64,000 nucleotides of DNA from Magnetospirillum fulvum (GCF_900108475.1 NZ_FNWO01000002.1:248001-312000); one strand, 5' to 3'. Counted from the first letter of the stretch, positions 1-11,749 are shown. The notes: generated by a model not told the origin, from the sequence alone. Made by a program: numbers and translations.

Positions 1-110
1 CGTCCGGCGGCAATGTCGAGATCGACGTCCTTCAGGGCGAGCTTGCCGCCATAGCGGACGGCCAGATGGCGGGCGGTCATCTTGGGGGAGGGGGGCCCTT
101 GGTCGGGCAT
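1..110 (-). CDS. ABC transporter ATP-binding protein, N-terminal fragment (possibly PstB)
   Basis: Partial gene that runs off the left edge of the window. Reading from 110, about 36 residues are visible, ending in a typical ABC ATPase A-loop region (aromatic Tyr in the V-R-Y-G-G-K motif, then A-L-K-D-V-D-L-D-I) just before the Walker A motif would appear. Two in-frame ATGs exist, at 110 and 80. I prefer 110 because an AAGGAA ribosome-binding site sits about 8 bases ahead of it. The spacing and wording resemble phosphate importer PstB, but so little is visible that only the ABC ATPase family is secure. Confidence 0.6.
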   Translation of the reverse strand, partial: MPDQGPPSPKMTARHLAVRYGGKLALKDVDLDIAAG

Positions 111-297
111 GCCGGGTTCCTTTGATCCTCGCGGTGACGATGTCACGCCCGGTTATAGCGGGCATCGGACCGGACGCAATTCGAAAAAGGTGAAGGATTC
201 ATGGCAAAGCGATTCGGGGCACCGGGAATCGGCGGGTGACATACGACCTTGCCCTACCTTGCCTTGGGCGACGCCAGCCCTCATTATGTGTAACACG

Positions 298-873
298 ATG
301 AAAGCTGCCAACACGCGCCGCTCCTGGCGCCACGCCACCGCCGAGACGTCCCCCCAGCCCGAAGCCCGCCGTTGCGACCACCCTGGGTGCGATCAAACGG
401 CCGAGCATCGGGCTCCGCGCTCGCGCGACCAGCTCGACGAGTATTACTGGTTCTGCCTCAATCACGTCCGCGCCTATAATTCGGCCTGGGATTACTATGC
501 CGGGATGCCGCCCGAGGCGATCGAGGCCGAATTGCGCCGCGACAGCACCTGGCAGCGCCCGACCTGGCCGTTGGGACGTCAGGGGGCCAATCGCCGGTTT
601 TCCTTTGTTGTCGATGATCCGTTCGACCTGTTCGACGACGCCGAGGCCGAGGCCCAGACGCGCAAGGCCCGCGCGGCGGCAACGCCCGAGGACGACGCGA
701 TGAAGCTGCTTGACCTGCGGCCGCCCTTGACCGCCGAGGGGCTGAAAGCCCGCTACAAGGCCCTGGTCAAGCGTCACCATCCCGACGCCAACGGCGGCGA
801 CAAGGATGCCGAGGAACGCTTCAAACAGATCAACCAAGCCTATCAAATCCTGAAGACCAGCCTGGACGTCTGA
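298..873 (+). CDS. J-domain (DnaJ-like) protein of the cobST cluster
   Basis: A 191-residue protein with a C-terminal J domain (about residues 135-190) carrying the diagnostic HPD tripeptide near residue 161. This motif stimulates the ATPase of Hsp70-type chaperones. The N-terminal half has Cys residues near 26, 31 and 52 followed by a His, which could form a small zinc site, and many aromatic residues. It stands 38 bases before cobS; a J-domain gene next to cobS-cobT is a recurrent arrangement in alphaproteobacteria, so a chaperone role for the cobaltochelatase is a reasonable inference but is not shown here. The ATG at 298 is chosen because coding character starts there; an ATG at 286 is in frame and possible. 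Confidence 0.85.
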   Translation: MKAANTRRSWRHATAETSPQPEARRCDHPGCDQTAEHRAPRSRDQLDEYYWFCLNHVRAYNSAWDYYAGMPPEAIEAELRRDSTWQRPTWPLGRQGANRRFSFVVDDPFDLFDDAEAEAQTRKARAAATPEDDAMKLLDLRPPLTAEGLKARYKALVKRHHPDANGGDKDAEERFKQINQAYQILKTSLDV

Positions 874-911
874 CCGCGCCCAGCCGGACGATTCCCCTCA
901 AGGACGATCGC

Positions 912-1913
912 ATGACCTGCAAAACCCAGATCCCGCTCGCCTCGGACCATCCGATGGCCGAGCCCGACATCGAGATTTCCGCGCGTGACGTGTTCGGTCT
1001 CGACACCGATATGTTGGTGCCCGCCTTCAGCATGGGCAGCGAGCATGTCCCCGAAATCGACCCGTCCTACCGTTTCGATCCCGATACGACCCGCGCGGTT
1101 CTGGCCGGATTCACCTATAACCGCCGGGTGATGATCCAGGGCTATCACGGCACCGGCAAATCGACCCACATCGAGCAGGTGGCGGCGCGGCTGAACTGGC
1201 CCTGTATTCGCATCAATCTCGACAGCCATGTCAGCCGGATCGATCTGATCGGCAAGGACGCGATCGTGCTGAAGGACGGCCAGCAGATCACCGAATTCCG
1301 CGAAGGGATTTTGCCCTGGGCGCTGCAACATCCGTGCGCCCTGGTGTTCGACGAATACGATGCCGGTCGCCCCGACGTGATGTTCGTGATCCAGCGGGTG
1401 CTGGAAGTCGAAGGCCGCCTGACCCTGCTCGACCAGAACCGGGTGATCCGGCCGCATCCGGCCTTCCGTCTGTTCGCCACCGCCAACACGGTCGGTCTGG
1501 GCGACACCACCGGGCTCTATCACGGCACCCAGCAGATCAATCAGGGCCAGATGGACCGCTGGAACATCGTTGCGACGCTGAATTATCTCGAACACGACGC
1601 CGAATGCGCGATCATCGTCGCCAACCAGCCCGAGCTCGATAACGAGGCGGGCCGTGCCTTGGTGTCGAAGATGGTGATGCTGGCCGATCTCACCCGTACC
1701 GGCTTCATGAACGGCGATATCTCGACGGTGATGAGCCCGCGCACGGTGATCACCTGGGCCGAGAACACCCGGATTTTCGGCGACCGCGCCTTTGCCTTCC
1801 GCGTCACCTTCCTCAACAAGTGCGACGAGATCGAGCGGCCGGTCCTGGCCGAATATTACCAGCGTTGCTTCGGCGAGGATCTGCCCGAGGGACCGGCGCG
1901 GCAATTGGCCTGA
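912..1913 (+). CDS. cobS: Cobaltochelatase subunit CobS
   Basis: A 333-residue AAA+ ATPase. Walker A (GYHGTGKST) lies at residues 77-85 and Walker B (LVFDEYDAG) at about 144-152, followed by sensor-type sequence around the A-T-A-N-T motif. CobS works with CobT as the motor part of aerobic CobNST, which inserts cobalt into hydrogenobyrinate a,c-diamide during adenosylcobalamin synthesis in the cytoplasm. The length matches the family. An AAGGA ribosome-binding site precedes the ATG, and cobT follows after only 4 bases, so the two are co-translated. CobN is not in the window. Confidence 0.96.
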   Translation: MTCKTQIPLASDHPMAEPDIEISARDVFGLDTDMLVPAFSMGSEHVPEIDPSYRFDPDTTRAVLAGFTYNRRVMIQGYHGTGKSTHIEQVAARLNWPCIRINLDSHVSRIDLIGKDAIVLKDGQQITEFREGILPWALQHPCALVFDEYDAGRPDVMFVIQRVLEVEGRLTLLDQNRVIRPHPAFRLFATANTVGLGDTTGLYHGTQQINQGQMDRWNIVATLNYLEHDAECAIIVANQPELDNEAGRALVSKMVMLADLTRTGFMNGDISTVMSPRTVITWAENTRIFGDRAFAFRVTFLNKCDEIERPVLAEYYQRCFGEDLPEGPARQLA

Positions 1914-1917
1914 CGCG

Positions 1918-3810
1918 ATGACCGTCCCCCCGCACCGTACCGACGGGCCGAAAATCGCCACCGGGCAGAGCGAAAGCCCGGCCGATCTGATCCGCCGCAC
2001 CACCGCCGCGACGCTGAAGGCGGTGTCCGGCCGCATTGATGTCGAGGTCGATTACGGCGCCGGACAGGGCAGCGTGCGCGGTGCCGAGGTTCGCTTGCCG
2101 GCGTTGCCGCGCACCGTGCTGGCCTCTGATCTGGCCCGGCTGCGCGGCACCGCCGACATGGTGGCGCTGCGGCTGCGCTATCACGACGATTCCCTGCATC
2201 TGCGTCGGATGCCGCGCCAGCCCGAGGCCCGGCAGGTCTACGAGGCGGTCGAGCAGGCCCGGGTCGAGGCGCTGGGGACGCGGCGGATGGCCGGGGTTGC
2301 CGCCAATCTGGGCGAGTTGCTGGAAAGCCGGATTCTGGCCGAGGGATTGGACCGCGTCACCCGCCGCGATCAGGTTCCCCTGGCCGAAGCGGTGGCGTTG
2401 ATCGCCCGCGAGCGTTTTTCCGGTCAGGTTCCGCCCACGTCGGCCCGTCATGCCGTCGATCTGTGGCGGACCGAGATCGAGACCAAGGCGGGCGCGGCGC
2501 TCGACCGGCTGAGCGGATTGCTGCGCGACCAGGACGCCTTTTCGCGTGGGCTGTTCGACCTCTTGCGCGAACTGGAGGTCGGCGGCGACCTTGAGTCCGA
2601 GTCCGGCGAGAACGGCGAGAGCGAAAGCAAAGCGGACAGTCCCGAGGCGGCGGCGGGTAAGGAATCCGACGATCAGGGCGAGGGCAGCGACGCGCCGTCC
2701 GATGGCACCGACGCCGAGGCGCCGGGGTCGGCAGGCGAGGCCGACGAGGACGAGGGCGGCGAAAGCGGCGACGAACTGACCTTGACCGGGGCCGGAATGG
2801 ACGATCCCGGCGGCCCGTCGCGGGAACGGCGCGATCTGGGCGCGGCGAATGCGGGAGACGCGCCCTATCGTCCCTACACCACCCGGTTCGACCAGGTGGT
2901 GGGGGCCGAGGATTTGTGCGATGCCGAGGAATTGGGCCGTTTGCGCAGCCAACTCGACCAGCATCTGGCCCGGCTGCAAGGGGTGGTGTCGAAGCTGGCC
3001 AACCGGTTGCAACGCAAGCTGATGGCGCAGCAGACCCGGTCGTGGGCCTTCGACCTTGAGGAAGGAATCCTCGATACCGGGCGGCTGGCCCGGATCGTTG
3101 CCAACCCGACCCATTCGCTGTCGTTCAAGGTCGAGAAGGAAACCGAGTTCCGCGATACCGTCGTCTCGCTGCTGATCGACAATTCCGGCTCGATGCGGGG
3201 CCGCCCGATCACCGTCGCGGCGATGAGCGCCGACATCCTGGCCCGGACGCTGGAACGCTGCGGGGTCAAGGTCGAGGTGCTGGGCTTCACCACCAAGGCG
3301 TGGAAGGGCGGTCAGGCCCGCGAGGCGTGGCAGGCCGAGGGCAAACCCACCACGCCCGGTCGCCTCAACGATCTGCGCCACATCGTCTATAAGGCGGCCG
3401 ATGCGCCGTGGCGGCGGGTGCGGCGCAATCTGGGCCTGATGCTGCGCGAAGGCATCTTGAAGGAGAACATCGACGGCGAGGCGCTGCTGTGGGCGCACGA
3501 CCGGCTGCTGGGACGGCCCGAACTGCGCAAGATCCTGATGGTGATCTCGGACGGTGCCCCGGTCGATGATTCCACTTTGTCGGCCAATTCCGGCAACATT
3601 CTCGAAAAGCATCTGCGCGAGGTGATCGCGACGATCGAGACCCGCTCGCCGGTCGAACTGGCGGCGATCGGAATCGGCCACGACGTCACACGCTATTACC
3701 GTCGCGCCGTCACCATCACCGATGCCGAGGAATTGGGCGGAACGATGATGCAACAACTGGCTGACCTGTTCAATGACGGGCAGGCGGTTGGGGGGCGCCG
3801 AATCCGGTAG
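1918..3810 (+). CDS. cobT: Cobaltochelatase subunit CobT
   Basis: A 630-residue partner of CobS in cobalt insertion. The first ~220 residues form the conserved CobT N-terminal domain. Residues about 220-300 are a low-complexity acidic linker rich in Glu, Ser and Gly, as is usual in CobT. The C-terminal ~220 residues are a von Willebrand factor A domain whose metal-ion site (D-N-S-G-S-M) begins near residue 421. I chose the ATG at 1918, just after the cobS stop, because conserved sequence starts there; an upstream in-frame ATG at 1792 would overlap cobS heavily. The operon is likely J-domain gene-cobS-cobT. Confidence 0.95.
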   Translation: MTVPPHRTDGPKIATGQSESPADLIRRTTAATLKAVSGRIDVEVDYGAGQGSVRGAEVRLPALPRTVLASDLARLRGTADMVALRLRYHDDSLHLRRMPRQPEARQVYEAVEQARVEALGTRRMAGVAANLGELLESRILAEGLDRVTRRDQVPLAEAVALIARERFSGQVPPTSARHAVDLWRTEIETKAGAALDRLSGLLRDQDAFSRGLFDLLRELEVGGDLESESGENGESESKADSPEAAAGKESDDQGEGSDAPSDGTDAEAPGSAGEADEDEGGESGDELTLTGAGMDDPGGPSRERRDLGAANAGDAPYRPYTTRFDQVVGAEDLCDAEELGRLRSQLDQHLARLQGVVSKLANRLQRKLMAQQTRSWAFDLEEGILDTGRLARIVANPTHSLSFKVEKETEFRDTVVSLLIDNSGSMRGRPITVAAMSADILARTLERCGVKVEVLGFTTKAWKGGQAREAWQAEGKPTTPGRLNDLRHIVYKAADAPWRRVRRNLGLMLREGILKENIDGEALLWAHDRLLGRPELRKILMVISDGAPVDDSTLSANSGNILEKHLREVIATIETRSPVELAAIGIGHDVTRYYRRAVTITDAEELGGTMMQQLADLFNDGQAVGGRRIR

Positions 3811-3842
3811 ACAGCGGCGGAAGCGGGAGTGATTCTAGCGGA

Positions 3843-5402
3843 ATGGTCGTACTTCCACGTCCCAGGATTTTGCTTGCCATCGTCGCGATCGTTACCCTGC
3901 TGGGTGGGGTTGGCGGCCTTGTCGCCATTTCCTGGCTCGACCGCGAGGCGACCTTGGCCGAAGCCAGCGACCGGTTGCGGCTGTCGTCGCGGCTGGCCGA
4001 AAGCCATGTCCGCGCCTTGAACCAGGCCGGGCAGGAGGTTCTGGCCCGGATCGGCGATTATTATCTCCACAATCCCAGCGGGTCCGGGATCAGGCCCTGG
4101 CTGGCGACTCTGGTCGAGGACGTCCCCTATATCGAGGCGGTGCGGATCGAAAACGCCAAGGGCGATCCCATCATCTCGACCGACAATGCGTTGCCGCCCA
4201 GCGAGATCGAACTGGCCGACATCCGCACCGCGTTGTCGCAGCCGGGGCGGACGGTGATCGGCACCTTGCCGCCCGAAGCCCGCTCCGGCGGGCATACCAT
4301 CGTGCTGACCCGCGCCTTTTCCGGTCCGTCCGGTCGGGCGCTGGGGGTGGCGCGGATTCTGGTGTCGGTGTCCTATTTCAACGATATGTATCGCGGTCTC
4401 AATCCGCCGCCCGGCGCGGTGTTCTCGGTTCTGCGCCGCGACGGGATGGTGATCGCCCGCTATCCGATGATGTCCGGGGTGAACCGGCTCGACAGCGCGA
4501 TCCATCCCTTCACCAAATTCGCCCAGACTTCGGAAGGGGTGTACCGCGCCGTGTCGGTGGTCGATGGCGGCGAGCGGTTGGCCTCGTACCGCGTTTTGCC
4601 CGATCTCGATCTGGTGGTCACCGCCGGGCTGCTGGTCGATACCGTGTTCCATGGCTGGCAGGTGCGGACCCAGCACGCGACGGCGCTGGTGGCGGTGGCG
4701 TTGCTGTTCGTGCTGGGGCTGACGGCGGTGGCGGATGAAAGCATGCGCCACGAATTCCGCCTGCTCCGCTCGGTCAAGCAAAAGGCCGACGAACTGGCCG
4801 CCGCGCTGGCCGACAAAGACGTGCTGTTCCAGGAAGTCCATCACCGGGTCAAAAACAATCTTCAGGTGATTTCCAGCCTGCTGACGATGCAGTCGCTCCA
4901 TGTCCGTGACGAGGTCGCCCGCAACACCTTAAAGGACGCGCTTGACCGCATTCATTCGATGGGGCTGGTCCATCAAACCCTGTACGAGCGCAATCTGGCC
5001 GCCAATGTCGATCTCGGCGCCTATTTCGGTCGGTTGGCCGAGGCGCTGGCGGGCAGCTACGGTTCGGGCAAGGGCGGCGTCACCGTCGAGGTCGATGCCA
5101 GCGGGACTCTGGAACTGGAACGGGCGGTGCCGCTGGGGATGCTGGCCAACGAGGCGCTGTCGAACGCGTTGAAACATGCCTTCGCCGACGGCCGTCACGG
5201 CATCGTCCGGGTGTCGCTCCATCGCGACAGCGGGCGCTGGCGGCTGGTGGTCCAAGACGATGGCAGCGGCATTCCCGACGAGCCGGGGCGCGGCATCGGG
5301 TTCGGTCTGATCCGCGCCCTGTCGCGGCAATTGGGCGGCACGGTCGATTTCGCCGCCGTACCGGGCGGTGGGACGATGGTTACGATCGACTTCCCGGCCT
5401 GA
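3843..5402 (+). CDS. Membrane sensor histidine kinase (HisKA_2 family) with periplasmic Cache-like sensor
   Basis: A 519-residue inner-membrane kinase. Membrane segment 1 (about residues 8-30) is followed by a ~245-residue periplasmic domain resembling a PDC/dCache sensor, then membrane segment 2 (about 278-300). The dimerisation/phosphoacceptor helix has the HisKA_2 signature E-V-H-H-R-V-K-N-N-L-Q with the phosphoacceptor His near residue 333. The ATPase domain carries the N-box (N-E-A-L-S-N-A-L-K-H) and the G-box D-D-G-S-G-I. No response regulator lies next to it, so its partner is elsewhere; in alphaproteobacteria such kinases often serve the general stress response, which remains inference. 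It is 32 bases after cobT. Confidence 0.88.
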   Translation: MVVLPRPRILLAIVAIVTLLGGVGGLVAISWLDREATLAEASDRLRLSSRLAESHVRALNQAGQEVLARIGDYYLHNPSGSGIRPWLATLVEDVPYIEAVRIENAKGDPIISTDNALPPSEIELADIRTALSQPGRTVIGTLPPEARSGGHTIVLTRAFSGPSGRALGVARILVSVSYFNDMYRGLNPPPGAVFSVLRRDGMVIARYPMMSGVNRLDSAIHPFTKFAQTSEGVYRAVSVVDGGERLASYRVLPDLDLVVTAGLLVDTVFHGWQVRTQHATALVAVALLFVLGLTAVADESMRHEFRLLRSVKQKADELAAALADKDVLFQEVHHRVKNNLQVISSLLTMQSLHVRDEVARNTLKDALDRIHSMGLVHQTLYERNLAANVDLGAYFGRLAEALAGSYGSGKGGVTVEVDASGTLELERAVPLGMLANEALSNALKHAFADGRHGIVRVSLHRDSGRWRLVVQDDGSGIPDEPGRGIGFGLIRALSRQLGGTVDFAAVPGGGTMVTIDFPA

Positions 5403-5427
5403 CGGAGTCCCCGTCTCGCCTTCCCCG

Positions 5428-8202
5428 CTACTCTGCCGCCCGCGATTTCGGGTCGGCGCTGCGCTGTTCCTTCAGTGCCGCGAGCAAGGTGACGCGGATA
5501 CGCTCCAGCTTGCGCTCGTGCTCGACCTTATGGCCGAACACGTCCTTGACGTAAAAGACATCGACGACCCGCTCGCCATAGGTCGAGATATGGGCCGACG
5601 AGATTTGCAGCCCCAACTGGGTCATTGCCGAGGTGATGTCATACAGCAGGCCCGGCCGATCGCGACCGTTGATCTCGATCACGGTGTGCGAGCGCGACGG
5701 CTTGTTATCGACCAGCACGCGGGGCGGCACCTTGAAGACGTGGGCGCGGCTGGGCAGGTTGCCTTTGCGCGCGGCCAGTTCCTGGGCCAGTCGCAGGCGG
5801 CCGGACAGCACCTGTTCGATCGTTCCGGCCAGACGCTCCAGCTTGGCCGGGCTGTCGAACGGCGACCCCTCGGAATCCTGGATGAAGAAGGTGTCGAGTG
5901 CCATCCCGTTGGTCAGGGTGATGATCTTGGCATCGACGATATTGGCTCCCGAAACCGCCATCGCCCCGGCGATCTGCGAGAACAAGCCGGGATGGTCGCC
6001 GGTATAGACCACGATTTCGGTGACGGCGCGCTGGGCGTCGATCCGGGGTTCGATCGTCAGCGGCGCGCCGGTGATCTCGGCCTCGCGCACCAGACGGGCG
6101 TGGCGGCATTGGGTGGCGGTGTCGCAGCCGGTCCAATAGCCGGGATAGCCCCGGGCCAGATGAGCCTCGATCTCGCTCTGCGGCCAGCCTTGGCGCAGCA
6201 ATTCGACCCGCAACGCGTCCTGGGCCGCCTTGACCCGGGTGGAATGGGCCAGCCCGGCCAGACCGCCGGTCATCACCTCCATCGTGCGGTGGAACAGTTC
6301 GCGCAGCAGCCCGGCTTTCCAGGCGTTCCACACCGTCGGCCCCACCGCGCGGATGTCGGCGACGGTCAGGCACAGCAGCAGCCGCAATCGTTCGGGTGAT
6401 TGCACCAGGGCGACGAAATCCTGGATCGTCTTGGAATCGTCGATGTCGCGCTTGAAGGCGACGCGGGTGAAGGCGAGGTGGTGACGCACCAGCCACGAGA
6501 CGGTCTCGGTTTCCTCGTCGGTCAGGCCCAGGCGCGGCCCCAGCTTCAGCGCGACGTCGGCCCCGATCTGGGAATGGTCGCCGCCGCGTCCCTTGGCGAT
6601 GTCATGGAGGAAGGTGGCGACATAGAGCGCCTTGCGCGAGCTGATCTGGTGGATCACTTCCGAGGCGGCGGGGGCCTCCTCGGTCAGGTCGCCGCTCTCG
6701 ATCGAATGGAGGATGCCCAGCGCCTGGAGGGTGTGCTCATCGACGGTGAAGACGTGGTACATGTCGTATTGCATCTGCGCCACCACCCGACCGAAATCGG
6801 GCAGGAAGCGGCCGAGAACCCCGGCCTCGTTCATATGGCGCAGCGCCACCTCGGGATTCTTGCGCGAGGTCAGCATCTCGACGAACAGCCGGTTGGCGTC
6901 GGGATCGAAGCGCAACGTCGAGCCGATCCGCTTCAGATTGCGGTGGATCAATTCCAGCGCCCGGGGGTGGATATCGACGTCGTTTTCCAGCGCGGCATGG
7001 AACAGCCGGATCATCGCGCCGGGATCGGTCTCGAACTGATCGGGGGCGGCGACATCGAGCCGTCCCCCTTCCTGAACGAAGCCATCCAGCATCGTCTTGC
7101 GCGCGAACAGCCGCCGGAACGGCAGACGACGGGGCTTGCGCCGGTGCCGCTCCTCGACCAGGGCGCAGACCAGCCGGGTCAGATCGCCGACATCCTTGGC
7201 GATCAGGAAGTAATGCTTCATGAAGCGCTCGACCCCGCGCGAGCCGGGGCGATCGACATATTGCATCCGCCTTGCGATTTCGGGCTGAACGTCGAAGGTC
7301 AGCCGGTCCTCGGGCCGGTCGGTCAGATAATGGAGATGACAGCGCACCGTCCACAGGAACGCCTGATCCTTGGCGAAATGGCTGGCGGCCTGGGCGCTGA
7401 TGATCCCGGCTTCGGCCAGTTCGTCGATTCCGGCCACGCCGTACATGTCGCGGGCGATCCAGAACAGGGTGTGCAGGTCGCGCAGGGCGCCCTTGCCTTC
7501 CTTGATATTGGGTTCCAGCACATAGCGGGAATCGCCCATCTGGGCGTGGCGGGCATCGCGTTCGGACAGCTTGGATTCGATGAATTCGACGCCGGAATTG
7601 GACATCACCTCGGCGCGATAGCGGGCCTGCAACTCGGCGAACAGATCCTGGTCGCCCCACAGCCAGCGCATTTCCAGCAGCGCGGTGCGGACGGTCAGAT
7701 CTTCCTTCGCACCGCGGATGCATTCCTCGGCCGAGCGGGTCGATTGGCCGACCTTCAGCCCGAGATCCCACAGCATGTAAAGAATGAACTCGACCATCTG
7801 CTCGTGATAGGGCACCCGCTTATAGGGCAGCAGGAACAGCAGATCGACGTCGGAATGGGGCGCCAGTTCGCCCCGTCCATAGCCCCCCACCGCGACCAGG
7901 GTCATCGTTTCGCCCAGGGTGCGGACGCTTTGGGGAAATTCGTGGTCGGCGGCGAAATCGTGGATCAGCCGGACCAACTGGTCGATCAGAAAACAGCCTT
8001 CGCGCACCGTCTGCGACCCGTCGCCGCTCTGGTCGAACCGGCGGCGGATTTCGGTTCTACCCTCGGCCAGCACCTGCTTGAATAATTCCAGCACCTTCCC
8101 CCGGCGGCGGTTGCGGGGCAGATCGTCCAACGCCAACGCGTCGAGCCGGGCCAAGACGGCCCGGCGGTTGATGATGGCACGCTGAGAGATGATGCGGGGC
8201 AT
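5428..8202 (-). CDS. glnD: Bifunctional [protein-PII] uridylyltransferase/uridylyl-removing enzyme
   Basis: A 924-residue nitrogen sensor that uridylylates PII proteins under nitrogen limitation and removes UMP when glutamine is high. It has an N-terminal nucleotidyltransferase domain with the G-G-Y-G-R-G...D-V-D motif near residues 105-120. A central HD hydrolase domain follows (H-D-I-A-K-G-R-G-G-D-H near 533), then two C-terminal ACT domains (G-D-H-P-G-L-F near 730 and R-D-R-P-G-L-L near 845) that bind glutamine. The length fits the family. The start at 8202 begins the conserved sequence; an open frame continues to 8328, but the extra residues look non-coding. The gene is convergent with the sensor kinase. 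Confidence 0.97.
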   Translation of the reverse strand: MPRIISQRAIINRRAVLARLDALALDDLPRNRRRGKVLELFKQVLAEGRTEIRRRFDQSGDGSQTVREGCFLIDQLVRLIHDFAADHEFPQSVRTLGETMTLVAVGGYGRGELAPHSDVDLLFLLPYKRVPYHEQMVEFILYMLWDLGLKVGQSTRSAEECIRGAKEDLTVRTALLEMRWLWGDQDLFAELQARYRAEVMSNSGVEFIESKLSERDARHAQMGDSRYVLEPNIKEGKGALRDLHTLFWIARDMYGVAGIDELAEAGIISAQAASHFAKDQAFLWTVRCHLHYLTDRPEDRLTFDVQPEIARRMQYVDRPGSRGVERFMKHYFLIAKDVGDLTRLVCALVEERHRRKPRRLPFRRLFARKTMLDGFVQEGGRLDVAAPDQFETDPGAMIRLFHAALENDVDIHPRALELIHRNLKRIGSTLRFDPDANRLFVEMLTSRKNPEVALRHMNEAGVLGRFLPDFGRVVAQMQYDMYHVFTVDEHTLQALGILHSIESGDLTEEAPAASEVIHQISSRKALYVATFLHDIAKGRGGDHSQIGADVALKLGPRLGLTDEETETVSWLVRHHLAFTRVAFKRDIDDSKTIQDFVALVQSPERLRLLLCLTVADIRAVGPTVWNAWKAGLLRELFHRTMEVMTGGLAGLAHSTRVKAAQDALRVELLRQGWPQSEIEAHLARGYPGYWTGCDTATQCRHARLVREAEITGAPLTIEPRIDAQRAVTEIVVYTGDHPGLFSQIAGAMAVSGANIVDAKIITLTNGMALDTFFIQDSEGSPFDSPAKLERLAGTIEQVLSGRLRLAQELAARKGNLPSRAHVFKVPPRVLVDNKPSRSHTVIEINGRDRPGLLYDITSAMTQLGLQISSAHISTYGERVVDVFYVKDVFGHKVEHERKLERIRVTLLAALKEQRSADPKSRAAE

Positions 8203-8462
8203 GGCTGGGGCGTTTCGTCCGGGGAAATCAACGGGGCAGTATAGGAACCGCCGTACCCTGCCCGCCAGCCGAATCGATTTGAACCTGGGAAAAGGACACC
8301 GAGGCCAAAGGCCGAAGGACTTTTTCACGACCGACTTTATCGTCCGGTATCAGCCCCTCGCAAGCCGGGTCTAAAAACGATAGCTTGTGGCGGGTTCGGG
8401 GATAAAGCCCCGACAAGGGAGTGCGGCGGCTCTTCGCTGCTGCTTGGGGAGACGTAAGTCCG

Positions 8463-9026
8463 GTGAACCTTTTAATGTCATGCAGCGCGTTGATCGACGG
8501 GCTCAACCAGCGGGTCGGACGTAGCGTCCGATGGCTGATTCTGGCGATGGTGGTGGTGTGTGCCGCGACCGCAATGATGCGCTATCTGTTCAATGTCGGC
8601 TCTAACGCCTGGCTTGAAGTGCAATGGTATCTGTTCGCGGCAGTGTTTCTGCTGGGAGCGGGCGACACTTTGCGGCGTAACGAGCATATCCGGATCGACA
8701 TCTTGTCCCAGCGCTTGACCCGGCGCGGCCAAGCCTGGGTCGATATCATCGGAACCGTGCTGTTCCTGGTGCCGATGGCGACGATCATCATCGTCCTGTC
8801 CTGGCCGATGGTGACGGCGTCGTATCTGCAAGGCGAAGTGTCGAGCGACGCGGGCGGCCTGCTGCGCTGGCCGGTCAAGCTGCTGATCCCGGCCGGGTTC
8901 GCGCTGCTGCTGCTGCAAGGTCTGTCGGAACTGATCAAAAAGGCGGCGATCCTGACCGGGCATAGTCCCGATCCGGCCGCGTCCGATCCCGGCCCGGCCA
9001 GCCCCACGGCGGGAGGCGCGCTGTGA
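8463..9026 (+). CDS. TRAP transporter small permease (DctQ-type)
   Basis: A ~187-residue inner-membrane protein with four hydrophobic segments (about residues 22-42, 52-72, 94-116 and 138-160), the fold of the DctQ subunit that joins the binding protein and DctM in sodium-driven TRAP importers. The GTG at 8463 is preferred because a GGGGAGA ribosome-binding site at 8446-8452 is well spaced from it; an ATG at 8475 lacks one. Its last codon overlaps the start of the large permease by four bases (GTGA), so the two are translationally coupled. Confidence 0.88.
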   Translation: MNLLMSCSALIDGLNQRVGRSVRWLILAMVVVCAATAMMRYLFNVGSNAWLEVQWYLFAAVFLLGAGDTLRRNEHIRIDILSQRLTRRGQAWVDIIGTVLFLVPMATIIIVLSWPMVTASYLQGEVSSDAGGLLRWPVKLLIPAGFALLLLQGLSELIKKAAILTGHSPDPAASDPGPASPTAGGAL

Positions 9027-10474
9027 CCGCCTTCATCATCGCCAATATCGCGCCGCTGATGTTTGGGGCGCTGGTGCTGTTCCTGCTGTTCGGCTATCCG
9101 GTCGCCTTTGCGCTTGCCGCCAACGGTATCTTGTTCGGCCTGATCGGGATCGGGCTCGATCTGCTGACGCCCTCGCTGTTCCAGGCCCTGCCCGAGCGGG
9201 TGTTCGGGATCATGCGCAACGACACCCTGCTGGCGGTGCCGTTTTTTACCTTCATGGGGCTGATCCTCGAACGCAGCGGGATGGCCGAGGATCTGCTCGA
9301 CACGATCGGCCAGTTGTTCGGCCCGATTCGCGGTGGGCTGGCCTATGCGGTGATCCTGGTCGGGGCCTTGCTGGCGGCGACCACCGGGGTGGTGGCGGCC
9401 TCGGTGATCTCGATGGGGCTGATCTCGCTGCCGATCATGCTGCGCTATGGCTATGACGCTCGCGTCGCCACTGGGGTGATCGCCGCCTCAGGCACGCTGG
9501 CCCAGATCATTCCGCCCTCGCTGGTGCTGATCATCATGGCCGATCAGTTGGGCCGTTCGGTCGGCGACATGTATCAGGGCGCGCTGGCTCCCGGCCTGCT
9601 GCTGACCGCGCTTTATGCCGGGTATGTCCTGCTGATCAGTGTCGTCTATCCCAAGGCGGTACCGGCCTTGCCGCTGTCGGCCCGCACCCTGCACGGTCTG
9701 CCGCTGGTCGGGCGGGTGGTCACCGCTTTGCTGCCGCCGCTGGTGCTGATCTTCCTGGTGCTGGGGACGATCTTCCTCGGCATCGCGACCCCGACCGAAG
9801 GCGGCGCGATGGGCGCGGCCGGAGCCCTGGGGCTGGCGGTGATCCGGCGGAAGTTAAGCTGGGCGCGGCTGTCCCAGGCGATGGAGAGCACGGCGCGTCT
9901 GTCGTCCTTCGTGCTGTTCATCCTGATCGGCTCGACGGTGTTCGGTCTGGTGTTCCGGGGCGTTAACGGTGACCTTTGGGTCGAGCATCTGCTGACCGCC
10001 CTGCCGGGAGGCGCGGTCGGCTTTCTGGTCGTCACCAATCTGCTGATCTTCGTGCTGGCCTTCTTCCTCGATTTCTTCGAACTGGCCTTCATCCTGGTGC
10101 CGCTCTTGGCCCCGGTCGCCGACAAGCTGGGGATCGACCTGATCTGGTTCGGGGTGCTGCTGGCGGTCAACATGCAGACCTCGTTCATGCATCCGCCGTT
10201 CGGGTTCGCCCTGTTCTTCCTGCGCAGCGTCGCGCCGCGCACCGACACGATCGACAAGATCACCGGGCGGCTGATTCCCAAGGTCACCACCGGCCAGATT
10301 TATTGGGGGGCGGTGCCGTTCGTGCTGATCCAGTTGGTGATGGTCGGTCTGGTGATCGCCTTCCCCAATCTGGTGCTGGGCTCGATCGACAAGGCCGAGG
10401 CGGTCGATGCCTCGAAGGTGCAGATCGAAATTCAGCAGGAAGATTACGGCGGCAGCCCCGCCGAATCGCAATAG
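9023..10474 (+). CDS. TRAP transporter large permease (DctM-type)
   Basis: A 483-residue polytopic membrane protein of the DctM family, which carries the substrate and sodium pathway of a TRAP importer. Family hallmarks include the N-terminal F-G-Y-P-V-A-F-A-L, the repeated A-S-G-T-L-A-Q-I-I-P-P-S segment and the C-terminal M-H-P-P-F-G-F-A-L-F region. It starts with GTG inside the end of the small permease gene. At ~480 residues it is longer than the ~425 of classical DctM and fits the subgroup that pairs with TakP-like binding proteins. A strong hairpin terminator follows. Confidence 0.93.
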   Translation: MTAFIIANIAPLMFGALVLFLLFGYPVAFALAANGILFGLIGIGLDLLTPSLFQALPERVFGIMRNDTLLAVPFFTFMGLILERSGMAEDLLDTIGQLFGPIRGGLAYAVILVGALLAATTGVVAASVISMGLISLPIMLRYGYDARVATGVIAASGTLAQIIPPSLVLIIMADQLGRSVGDMYQGALAPGLLLTALYAGYVLLISVVYPKAVPALPLSARTLHGLPLVGRVVTALLPPLVLIFLVLGTIFLGIATPTEGGAMGAAGALGLAVIRRKLSWARLSQAMESTARLSSFVLFILIGSTVFGLVFRGVNGDLWVEHLLTALPGGAVGFLVVTNLLIFVLAFFLDFFELAFILVPLLAPVADKLGIDLIWFGVLLAVNMQTSFMHPPFGFALFFLRSVAPRTDTIDKITGRLIPKVTTGQIYWGAVPFVLIQLVMVGLVIAFPNLVLGSIDKAEAVDASKVQIEIQQEDYGGSPAESQ

Positions 10475-10480
10475 AAACAG

Positions 10481-10516
10481 CGAGGGAGCCGGACCCCGGC
10501 TCCCTCGTCTGCTTTT
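10481..10516. terminator. Bidirectional rho-independent terminator between convergent TRAP genes
   Basis: A perfect 12-bp stem (10481-10492 with 10496-10507) with a three-base loop, followed on the plus strand by a T-rich stretch (tctgctttt). On the minus strand the hairpin is also followed by T-rich sequence. It sits between the stop codons of the permease gene and the convergent binding-protein gene. Confidence 0.85.
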
Positions 10517-10523
10517 GCCGTGC

Positions 10524-11663
<1,140 letters not shown>

Positions 11664-11714
11664 TCAAGCATCCCCCATCCTACAGCAACGCACGCGCTTC
11701 GCCAGCAGAGGCGC

Positions 11715-11743
11715 TTGACGGCCGGGTCGGCGGAGGTCTATCA
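11715..11743 (+). promoter_or_regulatory. Predicted sigma-70 promoter for the metZ leader
   Basis: A TTGACG -35 box (11715-11720) and a CTATCA -10 box (11738-11743) separated by 17 bases place the transcript start near 11750, exactly at the 5' edge of the SAM-II aptamer. Confidence 0.6.
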
Positions 11744-11749
11744 CTGAAC

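Noticed and set aside
1813-3756. Antisense open frame opposite cobT
   Set aside because: Shadow of a GC-rich gene; no start signals or conserved motifs.
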